Source: Pseudomonas asplenii
GTDB lineage: Bacteria > Pseudomonadota > Gammaproteobacteria > Pseudomonadales > Pseudomonadaceae
Assembly (NCBI RefSeq): GCF_001293465.1
Contig: NZ_JSYZ01000015.1
Coordinates: 62,001 to 126,000 of the forward strand
Direction: 5' to 3'
DNA: 64,000 nt
In this document: positions 1-9,800 of the stretch, in pieces
Layout: every line of letters starts with the position of its first letter
How positions within the stretch are numbered: position 1 is the first letter of the stretch
Notes under the pieces: generated by a model
Seen by the model: only the letters and a program-made list of their open reading frames with translations
Database searches by the model: none
Told to the model about the DNA's origin: nothing
Program-made: the position numbers and the translations under genes

Positions 1-56
1 CCTCGCATCGCAGTGTCGAAGTTGTTGTTTTTGTCCTTCGAAGCAACAGCCGGTCT

Positions 57-986
57 CTATCGGTGGCGGCATCCCTCCTCTTGCAGCAGTGCCTTGAGAC
101 TGTCCAGCCGGGCACCGTCGAAGGCGACCACGCTGCCCTGTTCGAATACCCGCCGCGCCAGGCCGGTCAACACCGCCCCCGGTGGCAGTTCGATCTGCAG
201 CCGCACGCCGCGCTCGTAGGCGCTTTGCACCGTACCGCGCCAATCGATGAGCCGGCACATGTTGAAGGCCAGGTCATCGCGAATCTGTTCGGCAGTGCGC
301 AGCAACCGGGCACTGCTGCCGCTGAGATAACCCAGGCACGGCGCCCGCATCGGTACCTCGGCGAATGCGGCCGCCAAGGCCTGCGCCGGCGCCTCCAGCA
401 ACGGGCAGTGGGACGGCACGCTGACCGCCAGGCGCCGGGCCACTCCGCCCTGCTTCAGCGCGGCAGCGACCGCGGCCATGGCCTCATCGCTACCAGCGAT
501 CACGCACTGGTTGTCGGCATTGATGTTCGCCAGGTAAACCGGCGTGCGCGGGCCATGGACCTGGGCCAGCAACTTATCCACCGCCGCCCGTTCCAGACCG
601 ATCAATGCGGTCATGCCATAGCCCTGTGGATAAGCCTGTTGCATGAGTTGCCCGCGCAGGCTGACCAGGCGCAGGGCATCGCTGAAATCCAGCACCCCGG
701 CCATCACCGCCGCCGGATAGGCGCCGATCGACAGGCCGGCCACGTAGGCCGGCGGTGGACTGTTGTCCAGCAACAGCCGGGCCCCGGCCACCCCGGCAAT
801 CAGCAGGCAGAGCTGGACCGCGCGGGTCGAGGCCAGCGCCTGCGCGCTGTCCAGCAACGCCAGATCCTCGCCAAGCACCTCTGCGGCTTCACCCAGGCAC
901 TGGCGAACCACCGCCGCATCGGGCAGGCGCCGCAACATGCCGGGCTGCTGCGCACCCTGGCCGGGAAACGCCAGCAGGCTGCTCAC
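57..986 (-). CDS. mdcH: Malonate decarboxylase epsilon subunit / malonyl-CoA:ACP transacylase MdcH
   Basis: Transfers malonyl from malonyl-CoA to the decarboxylase acyl carrier protein, loading the enzyme for its first turnover in the cytoplasm. The 309-residue protein has the transacylase fold signature: GQGAQ near residue 9, the nucleophile Ser86 in GLSIG, and a likely catalytic His193 in PSHCPL. I chose a GTG start at 986, because it overlaps the mdcG stop as GTGA and places FPGQGAQ at the N-terminus as in the family. A longer in-frame start at 1076 would run through mdcG. This is the last mdc gene in view; mdcL and mdcM, the malonate transporter genes usual in Pseudomonas, would lie left of base 1. 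Confidence 0.93.
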   Translation of the reverse strand: MSSLLAFPGQGAQQPGMLRRLPDAAVVRQCLGEAAEVLGEDLALLDSAQALASTRAVQLCLLIAGVAGARLLLDNSPPPAYVAGLSIGAYPAAVMAGVLDFSDALRLVSLRGQLMQQAYPQGYGMTALIGLERAAVDKLLAQVHGPRTPVYLANINADNQCVIAGSDEAMAAVAAALKQGGVARRLAVSVPSHCPLLEAPAQALAAAFAEVPMRAPCLGYLSGSSARLLRTAEQIRDDLAFNMCRLIDWRGTVQSAYERGVRLQIELPPGAVLTGLARRVFEQGSVVAFDGARLDSLKALLQEEGCRHR

Positions 987-1612
987 GCCGCCAACTCCCC
1001 GGCACTCCACGGATCGGCCACCAACCGTGCACCCGCGTCGCTCTTGAGCAGCACCCGTTGCGCCGGGCCCGCCCACTCCGCCAGCGCCACCGCGCCCAGC
1101 GGGGTCTGCAACTGCAGGTCGACACGGCAGAACGGATTGTCGAGTTGCCGCAACAGCTCGGCGGCCCGGGCTCGCGACAACGCCTGCGGTGCACGCAGGA
1201 TCAGGTCCAGGTCGCTCTCCGGGTGCAGGGTCGGCAAGCCGGTGGCCAGTTCAAAACCGGCGCTGCCGCTGACGCCCCAGGCCAGGCCCCGGGCATCGAG
1301 CGCCGGGCGTACATGCCGCAAGGCCTGCAAGGCCGGCCAGTCCCGCCTGGCCAGTCGGCTGTCGACCAGCGCCTCCGGGCGCACCCGACGTTCGACCAGC
1401 CGCCGCGGCATCAGCGTGGCGAAACGCTGCTCGCGCGACAGCCCGCGCACGCCCACCGGCAATTGATCCGCTGCGACCAGTGCCCGCCGCACCACCACCG
1501 GCTGCCCCAGGCCCAGCGCCTCAGCCACCCAGGCCGGCGCATCCGGCGGCAACTGCGCCGGGGTCAGCCCCCAGAGCAGGTCGTGAGGGAGATAGTGGCC
1601 GTCGCTACACAT
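983..1612 (-). CDS. mdcG: Phosphoribosyl-dephospho-CoA transferase MdcG
   Basis: Attaches the 2'-(5''-triphosphoribosyl)-3'-dephospho-CoA made by MdcB to the serine of the acyl carrier protein MdcC, giving holo-enzyme. The 209-residue protein has the MdcG family layout. An N-terminal region begins HDLLWGL. A nucleotidyltransferase-like core follows with GVSGSAGFELATG and ESDLDLILRAP, which carries the acidic residues expected to bind metal and nucleotide. The ATG at 1612 lies 6 bases after the mdcE stop, so the genes are translationally close. Identification is firm from sequence and from its place between mdcE and mdcH. Confidence 0.93.
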   Translation of the reverse strand: MCSDGHYLPHDLLWGLTPAQLPPDAPAWVAEALGLGQPVVVRRALVAADQLPVGVRGLSREQRFATLMPRRLVERRVRPEALVDSRLARRDWPALQALRHVRPALDARGLAWGVSGSAGFELATGLPTLHPESDLDLILRAPQALSRARAAELLRQLDNPFCRVDLQLQTPLGAVALAEWAGPAQRVLLKSDAGARLVADPWSAGELAA

Positions 1613-1618
1613 CGCGAC

Positions 1619-2422
1619 TCACCACTGTTCACGCAACAGTTGCCGGACCCGGCTCGACGCAGCCCGATTGGGCGCCCCCAGCCGTCCGCCCAGATCGGTG
1701 CCACGTTGCATCGCATCGACGATCGCGGCGCCGAGGCAATCCTGCACACAGGCCAGATCCTGCGCCGTGGGCTGCTCGATCCGCTGCACGTCGAGCACCT
1801 TCCACAGCAGCCCCAGGCTGGCATAACTGTCGATGTCATAGGCCATGGGTGGCACGCTGGCGGCCAGGGCCTCCAGGTCCTCGACACTGCGCAGGGTCAC
1901 GCGCGCCGCCGAGGCCTTGCCCATGGCATGGACCATCACCCCCGGATCACGCAGGGCGATCAGGCGGTTGGCCTGGTAGCCGTGGGCGAGGAACGCCCCG
2001 GACATCGCCTTGCCCACCAGCAGGGCAATCACCGCATGCCCCGCCAGGCGGGCACGGGCGTAACTGTCGGCGGCCGCGGCCAGGGCCAGATGGATCCCCA
2101 GGGCTTCCTCACGACGCCCGTAGGCCTGGCTCGGCACATCGACAATGGCAATCAGCGCGCGCTTGTGCCCACTCGCGCTGTCGGCCTCGATCACCTCGTC
2201 CACCGCCCTCGCCAGACTCCAGCCTTCCAACAGGCCGACTTCGCCATGACGGGCGCGGACAAACCGGTTGTCCGCATCGGGTACCACCGCCAGCAGGCGT
2301 ACCGGCTGGTCGCCCAGCCGGGTATCGGCGACCTTCAGCGAAGCCGGCAAGCCGGTCGCCTCGACGGCATCGCCAGCCAGGCTCTGGAACCAGTGCAAAC
2401 CGCGCAGGGAACGGGTGCTCAT
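1619..2422 (-). CDS. mdcE: Malonate decarboxylase gamma subunit (carboxytransferase-like) MdcE
   Basis: Forms the decarboxylase component together with MdcD and acts on malonyl-S-ACP, releasing CO2. It is related to the biotin-independent carboxyltransferase halves of acetyl-CoA carboxylase. The 267-residue protein has a crotonase-like stretch around IHLALAAAADSYARARLAGHAV and a glycine-rich MSGAFLAHGYQA. The start at 2422 (MSTRSLRG) is preferred because its ATG overlaps the mdcD stop as ATGA; an upstream start at 2449 would sit inside mdcD. In biotin-dependent systems of other bacteria this step passes CO2 to biotin. No biotin protein gene is seen here, which fits the soluble, biotin-independent Pseudomonas type. 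Confidence 0.93.
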   Translation of the reverse strand: MSTRSLRGLHWFQSLAGDAVEATGLPASLKVADTRLGDQPVRLLAVVPDADNRFVRARHGEVGLLEGWSLARAVDEVIEADSASGHKRALIAIVDVPSQAYGRREEALGIHLALAAAADSYARARLAGHAVIALLVGKAMSGAFLAHGYQANRLIALRDPGVMVHAMGKASAARVTLRSVEDLEALAASVPPMAYDIDSYASLGLLWKVLDVQRIEQPTAQDLACVQDCLGAAIVDAMQRGTDLGGRLGAPNRAASSRVRQLLREQW

Positions 2423-3270
2423 GGGCGATCTCCTTGGAAAAGCCGGCATACCGTGGCCGGGTCGATCTGTGGCGCGGCATCCAGTTCAGCCAGCCGCTGC
2501 AGGTACCAGCCCGCCTGCCGACTACGCTGTGTCTCGGGCAGGCCAGCCTCCAGCAAGTGAGCGACCTGCTGCCGGATCGCGGCCACGTCATCGCTTGCAT
2601 AACGATCCACCAGGCCGCTGGCGAAACGCTGTTCGCCGCCGGTCAGGCTCCAGATGAAGGGCCGGTCACGGGAATCGTATTCCTCCAGCCCCGCCTCCTG
2701 TTCGATCACCTGCGGCCCATTCAGGCCCAGGCGGGCCTCGCGGGTCACCACCAGGTAACTGCACAGCGCGGCGGCGATGGACATGCCGCCAAAACAGCCG
2801 ACACTGCCGGCCACCACACCGATCACCGGCTGATAGCGCCGCAGATCGACAATCGCCGCGTGGATATCGGCGATGGCCGCCAGGCCCAGGTTGGCCTCCT
2901 GCAGGCGCACGCCACCGGTTTCCAGCAGCAACACGGCGCGGGTCGGGATGCCCTGGCGGTTGTCTTCGGCAGCCAGTTCCAGGGCACCGGCGATCTTCGC
3001 GCCGCCCACCTCGCCGAGGCTGCCGCCCTGGAAAGCGCCCTCGATGGCGGCGATGACCACCGGCAGGCCGTCGATGCTGCCCTTGGCGATCACCACCCCG
3101 TCATCGGCCTGGGGTACCACGCCCTGGCGTTCGAGCCAGGGCGACATGACCCGGGCGAAGGGATCGAGCAGTTCGCGGAAACTGCCGCTGTCGAGCAAAG
3201 CCCTGGCCCGCTGCCGGGCGCCGAGTTCGACAAAACTGTGCTTGTGCAACAGAGCCTCGCTGTCAGTCAT
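2419..3270 (-). CDS. mdcD: Malonate decarboxylase beta subunit MdcD
   Basis: Partner of MdcE in decarboxylating malonyl-S-ACP. The 283-residue protein shows carboxyltransferase features: VVPQADDGVVIAKGSIDGLPVV, the glycine-rich VVAGSVGCFGGMSIAAALCSY, and GPQVIEQEAGLEEYDSRDR. I set the start at the ATG at 3270 (MTDSEALL), which overlaps the end of mdcC by 8 bases; the frame is open further upstream only through mdcC. The string of short overlaps from mdcB to mdcH indicates one polycistronic message and coupled translation of stoichiometric subunits. Confidence 0.94.
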   Translation of the reverse strand: MTDSEALLHKHSFVELGARQRARALLDSGSFRELLDPFARVMSPWLERQGVVPQADDGVVIAKGSIDGLPVVIAAIEGAFQGGSLGEVGGAKIAGALELAAEDNRQGIPTRAVLLLETGGVRLQEANLGLAAIADIHAAIVDLRRYQPVIGVVAGSVGCFGGMSIAAALCSYLVVTREARLGLNGPQVIEQEAGLEEYDSRDRPFIWSLTGGEQRFASGLVDRYASDDVAAIRQQVAHLLEAGLPETQRSRQAGWYLQRLAELDAAPQIDPATVCRLFQGDRP

Positions 3271-3562
3271 GGCCGATCTCCTCGAAACCTTGTTCCAGAC
3301 GCAACCGGACCACCCCGGGCGTGGCGCCGAAATCGTGGATATCGATCGCCAGCGCCGGCGGCAGACGCCCGTCGAACAAGCGCTCGAACAGGTGCTGCCA
3401 GCGCGCCGAGCTGCCATTGACCGAGGTGGTCACCTGGATCGACAGGGTGCCGGGGTGACCGGGTTCGAGCAGCACTTCCAGGTCGCCGGAACCGACACAG
3501 CCCACCAGGGCACGGCCCCGGGGCGGTTGTCCGGCGGGGAATTCGAAGGACAGTTTTTCCAT
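3263..3562 (-). CDS. mdcC: Malonate decarboxylase acyl carrier protein (delta subunit) MdcC
   Basis: Carries the acetyl or malonyl group on a 2'-(5''-phosphoribosyl)-3'-dephospho-CoA arm. It is 99 residues long, the usual size. Ser25 in GCVGSGDLEVL is the likely attachment site. The ATG at 3562 shares its A with the stop of mdcB (TGATG); a GTG directly before it is possible but less likely. The C-terminal segment IDIHDFGATPGVVRLRLEQ is typical of MdcC and its citrate lyase relative CitD. Confidence 0.93.
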   Translation of the reverse strand: MEKLSFEFPAGQPPRGRALVGCVGSGDLEVLLEPGHPGTLSIQVTTSVNGSSARWQHLFERLFDGRLPPALAIDIHDFGATPGVVRLRLEQGFEEIGHD

Positions 3563-4428
3563 CACAAGGCTTCCTGTTCGAGACGGTCGATCAGCAGGCA
3601 GGCGGCGAGCAGGTCCGCCGCGCCGCCGGGTGAAGCGTTCATCGCCAAAAGCTGTTGATCCAATTCATGCAGGCAGCGCCGGCCGGCCAGGCTGGCGCTG
3701 CCGCCGGCCTCCAGCACCGCGCGGGCGCCCTGCTGCATGGCCTGCAGGCCCGGCAGGCCGGCGCGGTAGAGCACGCAGGTGTCGGCCAGGCCGGTCATGA
3801 TCGCCAGCAGCGCATCCAGCCGGGCATTCTGTTCGCCGTGACCCGCCAGGCGGCTGCGCCGCAGTTGAGGCAGGCCGAGCCGGGTGACGGCCGGGAAGCC
3901 GAGTTGCGCCTGCTCCCGGGCACCGCGGGCCCCGTAACGGCGGGCCACCTGCTGGCCGTGGCTGTTGCCGCCGGGTGCATGGCGGTCTTCCAGCAGTGCC
4001 AGGCGCGCGGCCCGCAGGGTCAGCGCTTGGGCAGAAACGCTGCCGGACTCCTGTGCCGCCGCGGCCACCAGCAGGCCCAGGGCCCAGATCGCGCCACGGT
4101 GGGTATTCACTCCGCCGGTGGTCCTGAGCATCGCCTGTTCTCCCTCGCGGCCGATACGACCCAGGGCTTCACGCAATGCCAGGCCGCTGAATGCCGGGGA
4201 ATGGCTGGCAATGGCGGCATCGGCCATCTCCTTGAACATCGGCCACAACGCCAGCGCCGAGGCATGCATCAGGCCCAGGTGCAGGTCGTTGTGTGCACCG
4301 CTGCCACGCCGGTCCACCAGGGCGGGCTTGGGCGACAGGTCGGCTTCGTCGATCAGCGCTTCGACGGCGAAATCCGCCAGGCGCTCGGCCAGTGACAGGG
4401 GTTGGGGCTGCAGATTGAAGGCGTGCAT
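3562..4428 (-). CDS. mdcB: Triphosphoribosyl-dephospho-CoA synthase MdcB
   Basis: Makes the prosthetic group precursor from ATP and dephospho-CoA. The 288-residue protein belongs to the CitG/MdcB family. Its conserved stretch LVDRRGSGAHNDLHLGLMHASA lies near residues 38-60, with GRIGREGEQAMLRTTGGVNTHRGAIWALGL further on. The ATG directly abuts the mdcA stop and the stop overlaps mdcC, so it sits inside the operon in the order known for Pseudomonas and Acinetobacter (A-B-C-D-E-G-H). Confidence 0.93.
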   Translation of the reverse strand: MHAFNLQPQPLSLAERLADFAVEALIDEADLSPKPALVDRRGSGAHNDLHLGLMHASALALWPMFKEMADAAIASHSPAFSGLALREALGRIGREGEQAMLRTTGGVNTHRGAIWALGLLVAAAAQESGSVSAQALTLRAARLALLEDRHAPGGNSHGQQVARRYGARGAREQAQLGFPAVTRLGLPQLRRSRLAGHGEQNARLDALLAIMTGLADTCVLYRAGLPGLQAMQQGARAVLEAGGSASLAGRRCLHELDQQLLAMNASPGGAADLLAACLLIDRLEQEAL

Positions 4429-6105
4429 TTACCAGCTCCTGAAGCGTGCGGGCGGGTTGTAGAGGCCACCGGACCACTCCACCAGGTCGGCCACACTTTT
4501 GGCCGCGAGCAGTTCACGGCTGGCGTCGGTGCGGCGGATGCCCAGGTCCTCGGGCACGGCGATCAGCCCTTCGCGCCGCAGCCGTGCCGTATCCTGCGGC
4601 TTGTGCCGCAGGCCGATGGCAGTGACCCCCGCCACGGCGGCGATCATCGCCTGGCGCTCCTCCAGGGAGCGGGCCTTGTACAGGTAGGCGATCCCCTCCT
4701 CGGTCAGCAGGTGGGTGACGTCGTCGCCGTAAATCATGATCGGTGCCAGCGGCATGCCGCTTTTCCTCGCCACCTCGACGGCATCGAGGGTTTCGACGAA
4801 CGTCGGCTTGCCGCCCTCCTGGAAGGTCTCGACCATCTGCACCACCAGTTTCCTGCCGCGTTCGAGCAGCGCCTGGGGCGCATCGCCGCGGTCCAGGCGC
4901 ATATCGAGCCAGGCCGGGGTGCCATGCCGCCGACCGCGCGGATCGTGGCCCATGTTCGGTGCCCCGCCGAAACCGGCCAGGCGCCCGCGGGTGACGGTGG
5001 AGGAATGACCGTCGCCATCGACCTGCAGGGTCGCGCCGATGAACAGATCCACCGCGTACTGCCCGGCCAGTTGGCAGACCATCCGGTTCGAGCGCAGCGA
5101 GCCGTCGCGCCCGGTGAAGAACACGTCCGGCCGGGCGGCGATGTAGTTCTCCATGCCCAGTTCGGTACCGAAGCAATGCACGCTGTCGACCCAGCCGCTT
5201 TCGATCGCCGGAATCAGCGTCGGGTGCGGGTTGAGCGTCCAGTTGCGGCAGATCTTGCCCTTCAGGCCCAGGGACTCGCCGTAGGTCGGCAGGATCAGTT
5301 CGATGGCGGCGGTGTTGAAGCCGATCCCGTGGTTGAGCGACTGCACGTTGTGTTTTTCGTAGATCCCGCGGATCGCCATCATCGCCATCAGCACATGCAC
5401 CGGCTTGATATGCCGCGGGTCGCGGGTGAACAGCGGTTCGATATAGAACGGCCGGTCGGCCACCACCACGAAATCGACCCAGGACGCGGGAATGTCCACC
5501 CGCGGCAACTCGCTGACATCGTCGACCAGCTGGTTGACCTGGACGATCACGATGCCGTCGCTGAACGCCGCCGGCTCGATCAGCGCCGGGGTGTCTTCGG
5601 TGCTGGGGCCGGTGTAGATGTTGCCGGCGCGGTCGGCCATGAAGCCGGCGCTGAGCACCACGTTGGGAATCAGGTCCACCACCAGCCGCGCGTAGAGTTC
5701 GATGTAGGTGTGGATCGCACCGATTTCCAGCAGGCCGTCCTCCAGCAACTGGCTGATACGCAGGCTCTGGGTGCCGGCGAAGGAGAAGTCCAGCTTGCGG
5801 GCGATACCGCGCTCGAACAGGTCCAGGTGCTCGGCACGGCCGACGCTGGGCATGATCATGTGCAAGTCGTGAAGCCGGGCCGGATCGGCCTTGGCCAGGG
5901 AACGCGAGAGAAAATCCGCCTGCTTCTGGTTGTTGCCCTCCAGCACCACCCGGTCGCCGGGCATGATCAGGGCTTGCAGGGCGGCGACGATCTGCTCGGT
6001 CGGCAACACCACGCCATCGGCGAGGGCCCGCACCTGTTCGAGACGACGCTGCTTCTCGGCGCGGCGCCGCGTCCAGCGCGAGTCGGGGGAATTGGGGGCT
6101 GTCAT
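4429..6105 (-). CDS. mdcA: Malonate decarboxylase alpha subunit (acetyl-S-ACP:malonate ACP transferase) MdcA
   Basis: Swaps acetyl for malonyl on the carrier protein MdcC, regenerating malonyl-S-ACP. The 558-residue protein resembles a CoA-transferase, with GDRVVLEGNNQKQADFL near the N-terminus, GFMADRAGNIYTGPSTEDTPA, and GIGFNTAAIELILPTYGES. The ATG at 6105 has a GGAG five bases upstream on the minus strand; a GTG two codons earlier lacks that spacing. It is the first gene of the operon, and a LysR-type dyad lies about 80-95 bases upstream. No mdcR regulator gene is in view. Confidence 0.95.
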   Translation of the reverse strand: MTAPNSPDSRWTRRRAEKQRRLEQVRALADGVVLPTEQIVAALQALIMPGDRVVLEGNNQKQADFLSRSLAKADPARLHDLHMIMPSVGRAEHLDLFERGIARKLDFSFAGTQSLRISQLLEDGLLEIGAIHTYIELYARLVVDLIPNVVLSAGFMADRAGNIYTGPSTEDTPALIEPAAFSDGIVIVQVNQLVDDVSELPRVDIPASWVDFVVVADRPFYIEPLFTRDPRHIKPVHVLMAMMAIRGIYEKHNVQSLNHGIGFNTAAIELILPTYGESLGLKGKICRNWTLNPHPTLIPAIESGWVDSVHCFGTELGMENYIAARPDVFFTGRDGSLRSNRMVCQLAGQYAVDLFIGATLQVDGDGHSSTVTRGRLAGFGGAPNMGHDPRGRRHGTPAWLDMRLDRGDAPQALLERGRKLVVQMVETFQEGGKPTFVETLDAVEVARKSGMPLAPIMIYGDDVTHLLTEEGIAYLYKARSLEERQAMIAAVAGVTAIGLRHKPQDTARLRREGLIAVPEDLGIRRTDASRELLAAKSVADLVEWSGGLYNPPARFRSW

Positions 6106-6185
6106 GCTCACTCCAGGGGTTCGCTGTCGTGGCTAGACAGTAGGAGCGATCGGACAGGGCATCAATCAAGCCCGGCGACTGATTG

Positions 6186-6200
6186 TTACGCCAAGGTTAA
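6186..6200 (-). promoter_or_regulatory. Possible LysR-type (MdcR) operator upstream of mdcA
   Basis: The 15-base dyad reads TTAACCTTGGCGTAA on the minus strand and contains a T-N11-A core, the LysR-family recognition pattern. It lies roughly 80-95 bases before the mdcA start, a usual distance for an activator site. Malonate operons are generally controlled by the LysR protein MdcR, so this is a reasonable candidate, but the match is short. Confidence 0.35.
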
Positions 6201-6276
6201 TGATTTGACGCGGGGGTGGGTGGCAGTGTCGTCGTGGTGAATGGGCGAGTGTTACTGGAGTAGCAGGTCCGACGCT

Positions 6277-6361
6277 TTCGCGGGCAAGCCCGGCTCCTAC
6301 CGAGCGTCTTCGGGATACCGATGCCAGCCACCCTCCTGTAGGCGCGTGGCTGGCCCGCGAA
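6277..6361. repeat. Inverted pair of Pseudomonas REP elements
   Basis: A REP copy at 6277-6300 (TTCGCGGGCAAGCCCGGCTC and on) faces an imperfect reverse copy at 6337-6361. Together they form a BIME-like dyad between mdcA and chpC, which are both on the minus strand. It may act as a transcript end for the Chp region's neighbour or as an mRNA-stabilising hairpin. The rest of 6106-6387 holds the mdcA promoter region and nothing else I recognise. Confidence 0.85.
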
Positions 6362-6387
6362 GGGGCCATCAGCCGCACGAAACGATC

Positions 6388-6849
6388 TCAGGCCAGCCCC
6401 GACTCCAGTACCAGGCGTTCCAGCCCCGGCAGGTCCGGGATCTTCGCCACCAGCTCGCCGACCTGTACCGCGGCCTTCTCCAGGCGGCACAGTGGCACGT
6501 CGACGAAACTCAATTGGCTGTCGAGCTTGTACGAACGCGGGATGCCCTGGATCACCAGGGCGATGAAACGCAGCTCCGGGCGCCCGCCGAGGGTGTTGAG
6601 GACCACGATCCGGGCACGCTCGCCCACGGCGATCGCGCCGCCACAAGCCGCCTCGAAGCTGATCAGCGGCAACTGGCGGTCGCGCCAGGTCACCTGGCGC
6701 AGGTACCACGGCGGCGCATCGCTGGCCGGCTCGCCGCGCTGGAAGTCGATCAGTTCGGCCACCGCCACGTTCGGCAACAACAGGTAGCGATCGGCCAGGG
6801 GCAGCATCAACCCGGTCAGGCTGCTGGCACGGTGTTCATGCATGGGCAT
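6388..6849 (-). CDS. chpC: CheW-like adaptor ChpC
   Basis: Predicted coupling protein of the Chp chemosensory system that controls type IV pili and cAMP. It is 153 residues and spans one CheW-like domain, with LLPNVAVAELIDFQRGEP, LPLISFEAACGG and ARIVVLNTLGG. The start codon lies inside the 3' end of chpA (14-base overlap from the first ATG, 8 from the second), so translation is coupled. In P. aeruginosa chpB, a methylesterase gene, separates chpA from chpC. Here chpC follows chpA directly. Confidence 0.85.
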   Translation of the reverse strand: MPMHEHRASSLTGLMLPLADRYLLLPNVAVAELIDFQRGEPASDAPPWYLRQVTWRDRQLPLISFEAACGGAIAVGERARIVVLNTLGGRPELRFIALVIQGIPRSYKLDSQLSFVDVPLCRLEKAAVQVGELVAKIPDLPGLERLVLESGLA

Positions 6850-9800
6850 GGCTCCAATGGGCGATGCTCTCCAGCAGCACCGATTCCTGGTACGGCTTGC
6901 CCAGGTAGTCGTTGACGCCGATCGCCATGGCCCGGTCGCGGTGTTTCTGGCCGGTACGGGAAGTGATCATGATGATCGGCAGGTCCTTCAGGCGTGGGTC
7001 GTTGCGCACCCGGGTCGCGACCTCGAAGCCGTCCATGCGCGGCATCTCGATGTCCAGCAGCATCAGGTCCGGGGTGTGCTCCTGCAACAGGGCCATTGCG
7101 TCGACACCGTCCTTCGCGGTCAGCACGTTCATGCCGTTGCGCTCCAGCAGGCGGCTGGTGACCTTGCGCACCGTGACCGAGTCGTCCACCACCAGCACCA
7201 GCCGTGGCCGCAGCGGTGTGAAGTCGCCCGCCAGGTCGCTCAGCGCCCGCGGTACCGGCACCCAGGCCTGGGACGTGCGGACATGGGCCAGCAGGTCGAG
7301 AATCAGCACCACCCGGCCATCACCGAGAATGGTCGCCCCCGAGAGCCCCGACACCGCGGCGAACTGCGGCCCCAGGCTTTTCACCACGATCTCGCGGGTG
7401 CCGGCCAGGCTGTCGACCTGCAACGCCACCCGCTGCTCGTTGCAATGCACCAGCAGCAGCGGCAGCGGTTGGCTCAGCCCCAACAGCCTGGGCTTGCTGA
7501 CGGTTTTCAGCAGTTCGCCCAGGTAACGCAATTCGTAGGTCTGCCCGGCGTACTCGTAGCGCGGCGGATTGCACTGGTAATAGCCTTCCAATTCGCTGGG
7601 GAGCACCCGCACCAGGCCCTCGACGGTATTCAACGGCACCGCGTACTGCTCATCACCACACTGCACCATCAGCGCCCGGTTCACCGAGACGCTGAACGGC
7701 AGGCGAATCTGGAAGTGCACGCCCTGGCCCTTGATCGAGTCGATGGTCATGGTCCCGCCCAACTGCCGCACTTCCTCATGGACCACGTCCATGCCGACAC
7801 CACGCCCGGAAATCTGGGTGATGCGTTCGGCGGTGGAGAAGCCCGGCTGAAGGATGAACTGCAACACGTCGCGGTCGCTGATCGGCGTGTCCTCCTCGAT
7901 CATTCCGCGCTTGATCGCCTTGCGCCGCACCGCGTCGAGCGGGACCCCGGCGCCGTCGTCATGGATGTCGAAAACGATATCACCGCCTTCATGGGACAGG
8001 TCGAGGGTGATCCGCCCCTGCTCCGGCTTGCCGGCCGCACGCCGTACTTCGGTGCTTTCCAGGCCGTGGTCGACGGCGTTACGCAGCATGTGTTCCAGCG
8101 GCGCGACCATGCGTTCGAGCACATTGCGGTCGACCTCGCCCTCGGCATTGCCGACGATGAAATCGACGTCCTTGCCCAGTTCCGCCGCGACCTGCCGTAC
8201 CACCCGCTTCAGCCGCGGCACCATGCGCTCGAACGGCACCATGCGCGTGCGCATCAGGCCTTCCTGCAATTGGGTGTTGACCCGGGCCTGCTGCAACAGC
8301 AGGTTCTCGGCGTCCTGGTTGCGACCGGCCAGGGTCTCCTTGAGATCCAGCAAGTCGGACGCCGATTCGAACAGGGCGCGGGACAGCTGCTGCAACTGCG
8401 AGTGGCGGTCCATCTCCAGCGGGTCGAATTCCTCGTAACCCAGGCGCTCGGCCTCCACCTGCTGGCGGCTGAGAATCCGCCCCTGGGTCTCGGTGTCGAG
8501 CCGACGCAACTGGTCGCGCATCCGCTCGATGGTGGTTTCCATTTCGTTGAGCGCGATCTTGGCGTCATTCACCTGCTGCTCGATGCGCCCACGGAAAATC
8601 GACGTCTCGCCCGCCAGGTTGACCAAATCCTCCAGCAGATCGGCGGACACCTTGACCATGTCCTGGGGCGGGCGCTCAGCCTCCGGCTCGCTCTTGAGCG
8701 GCGCCGGCGGCTCCGCCACCGCTGGCGGTTCGAGCGGCGGCTGCCGGCCAAACGCCTGGATCTCGGCGATCAGGGCATCGGCCGGTGACACCGGCTGCTC
8801 GGCCCGCACCGCATCGAGCATCTGTGCCAGACGGTCATGAGCGCTCTGCAACAGGTCGAACAGCCTGTCACCAGGCTGCAGCAGCAGGGTCGACACGCCT
8901 TCGTAGAGAAACTCCAGCTCGTGGGCCAGGTCGCCAATGGGGGCGATCTCGACCATTCGCGCACCGCCCTTGAGGGTGTGCAGGTCGCGCAGCAGGTTTT
9001 CCACTTCCTGGCGGCTCGACGGCTCGGCGCGCCAGCGTTGCAACGCCGCGCCGGAGCTCTCGATGATGTCGAAACCTTCCTCGAGAAAAACCTCGAGCAG
9101 TTCCGGATCTCCACCGGTCGCGGGCGGCTCGACCGATACCGGCGCCAGCGGCTCGGCACCCTGCTGGCGGAACGCCTGGAGGCTGTCGATCAACCGCGCC
9201 GGATCGCTCAGCGGCTGCTGCTCCTGCAACTGCTCGAGCATGACGGCCAGTTGGTCATGGCTCTTCTGCAACAGCAACGCCAGTGGCGGCGAATGGCTGA
9301 AGCGCCGGTCCAGCAGCCCCTCGTAGAGGTTCTCCAGCTCATGGGCCAGGTCGCCGACCGGACCGACCTCGGCCATCCGCGCGCCCCCCTTGAGGGTATG
9401 CAGGTCACGCTGCAGGGCCAGCAGCGAGGCGCCGTTGTCCGGCTCGTCGAGCCAGCGCTGCAACGCCAGCCCGGCACTGTCGAGGATATCCGCCGCCTCT
9501 TCGAGGAAGATCGCCACGATCTCGTCGTCCAGGTCCACACGCTCCTCGAGCTGTGCCGCAGCGGTGGCCGCGCCCAGTTCGCTGATGCGTGGAGCAGCGC
9601 CACCGTCGTTCCTGATCAGCCCGGTGGCGGACGGGTCGAGTGCCTCGTCGAGCAGCTCGCGCAAGGCGCGGATCCGCACCGGCTGCGGGTTGATCGCCTG
9701 GCCGGCGGCCAGTTCGTCGAGCATGTTGATCAGCGCTTCGTGAGCCTGCTGCGCCTCATGGAAAAACCGCTCGCTGACCGCCAGGCTGCTTTCCTCGACA

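Noticed and set aside
755..2560. A 600-codon open frame on the plus strand across mdcG-mdcE
   Set aside because: It is an antisense shadow of G+C-rich coding sequence; the minus-strand proteins are recognisable members of the malonate decarboxylase set.
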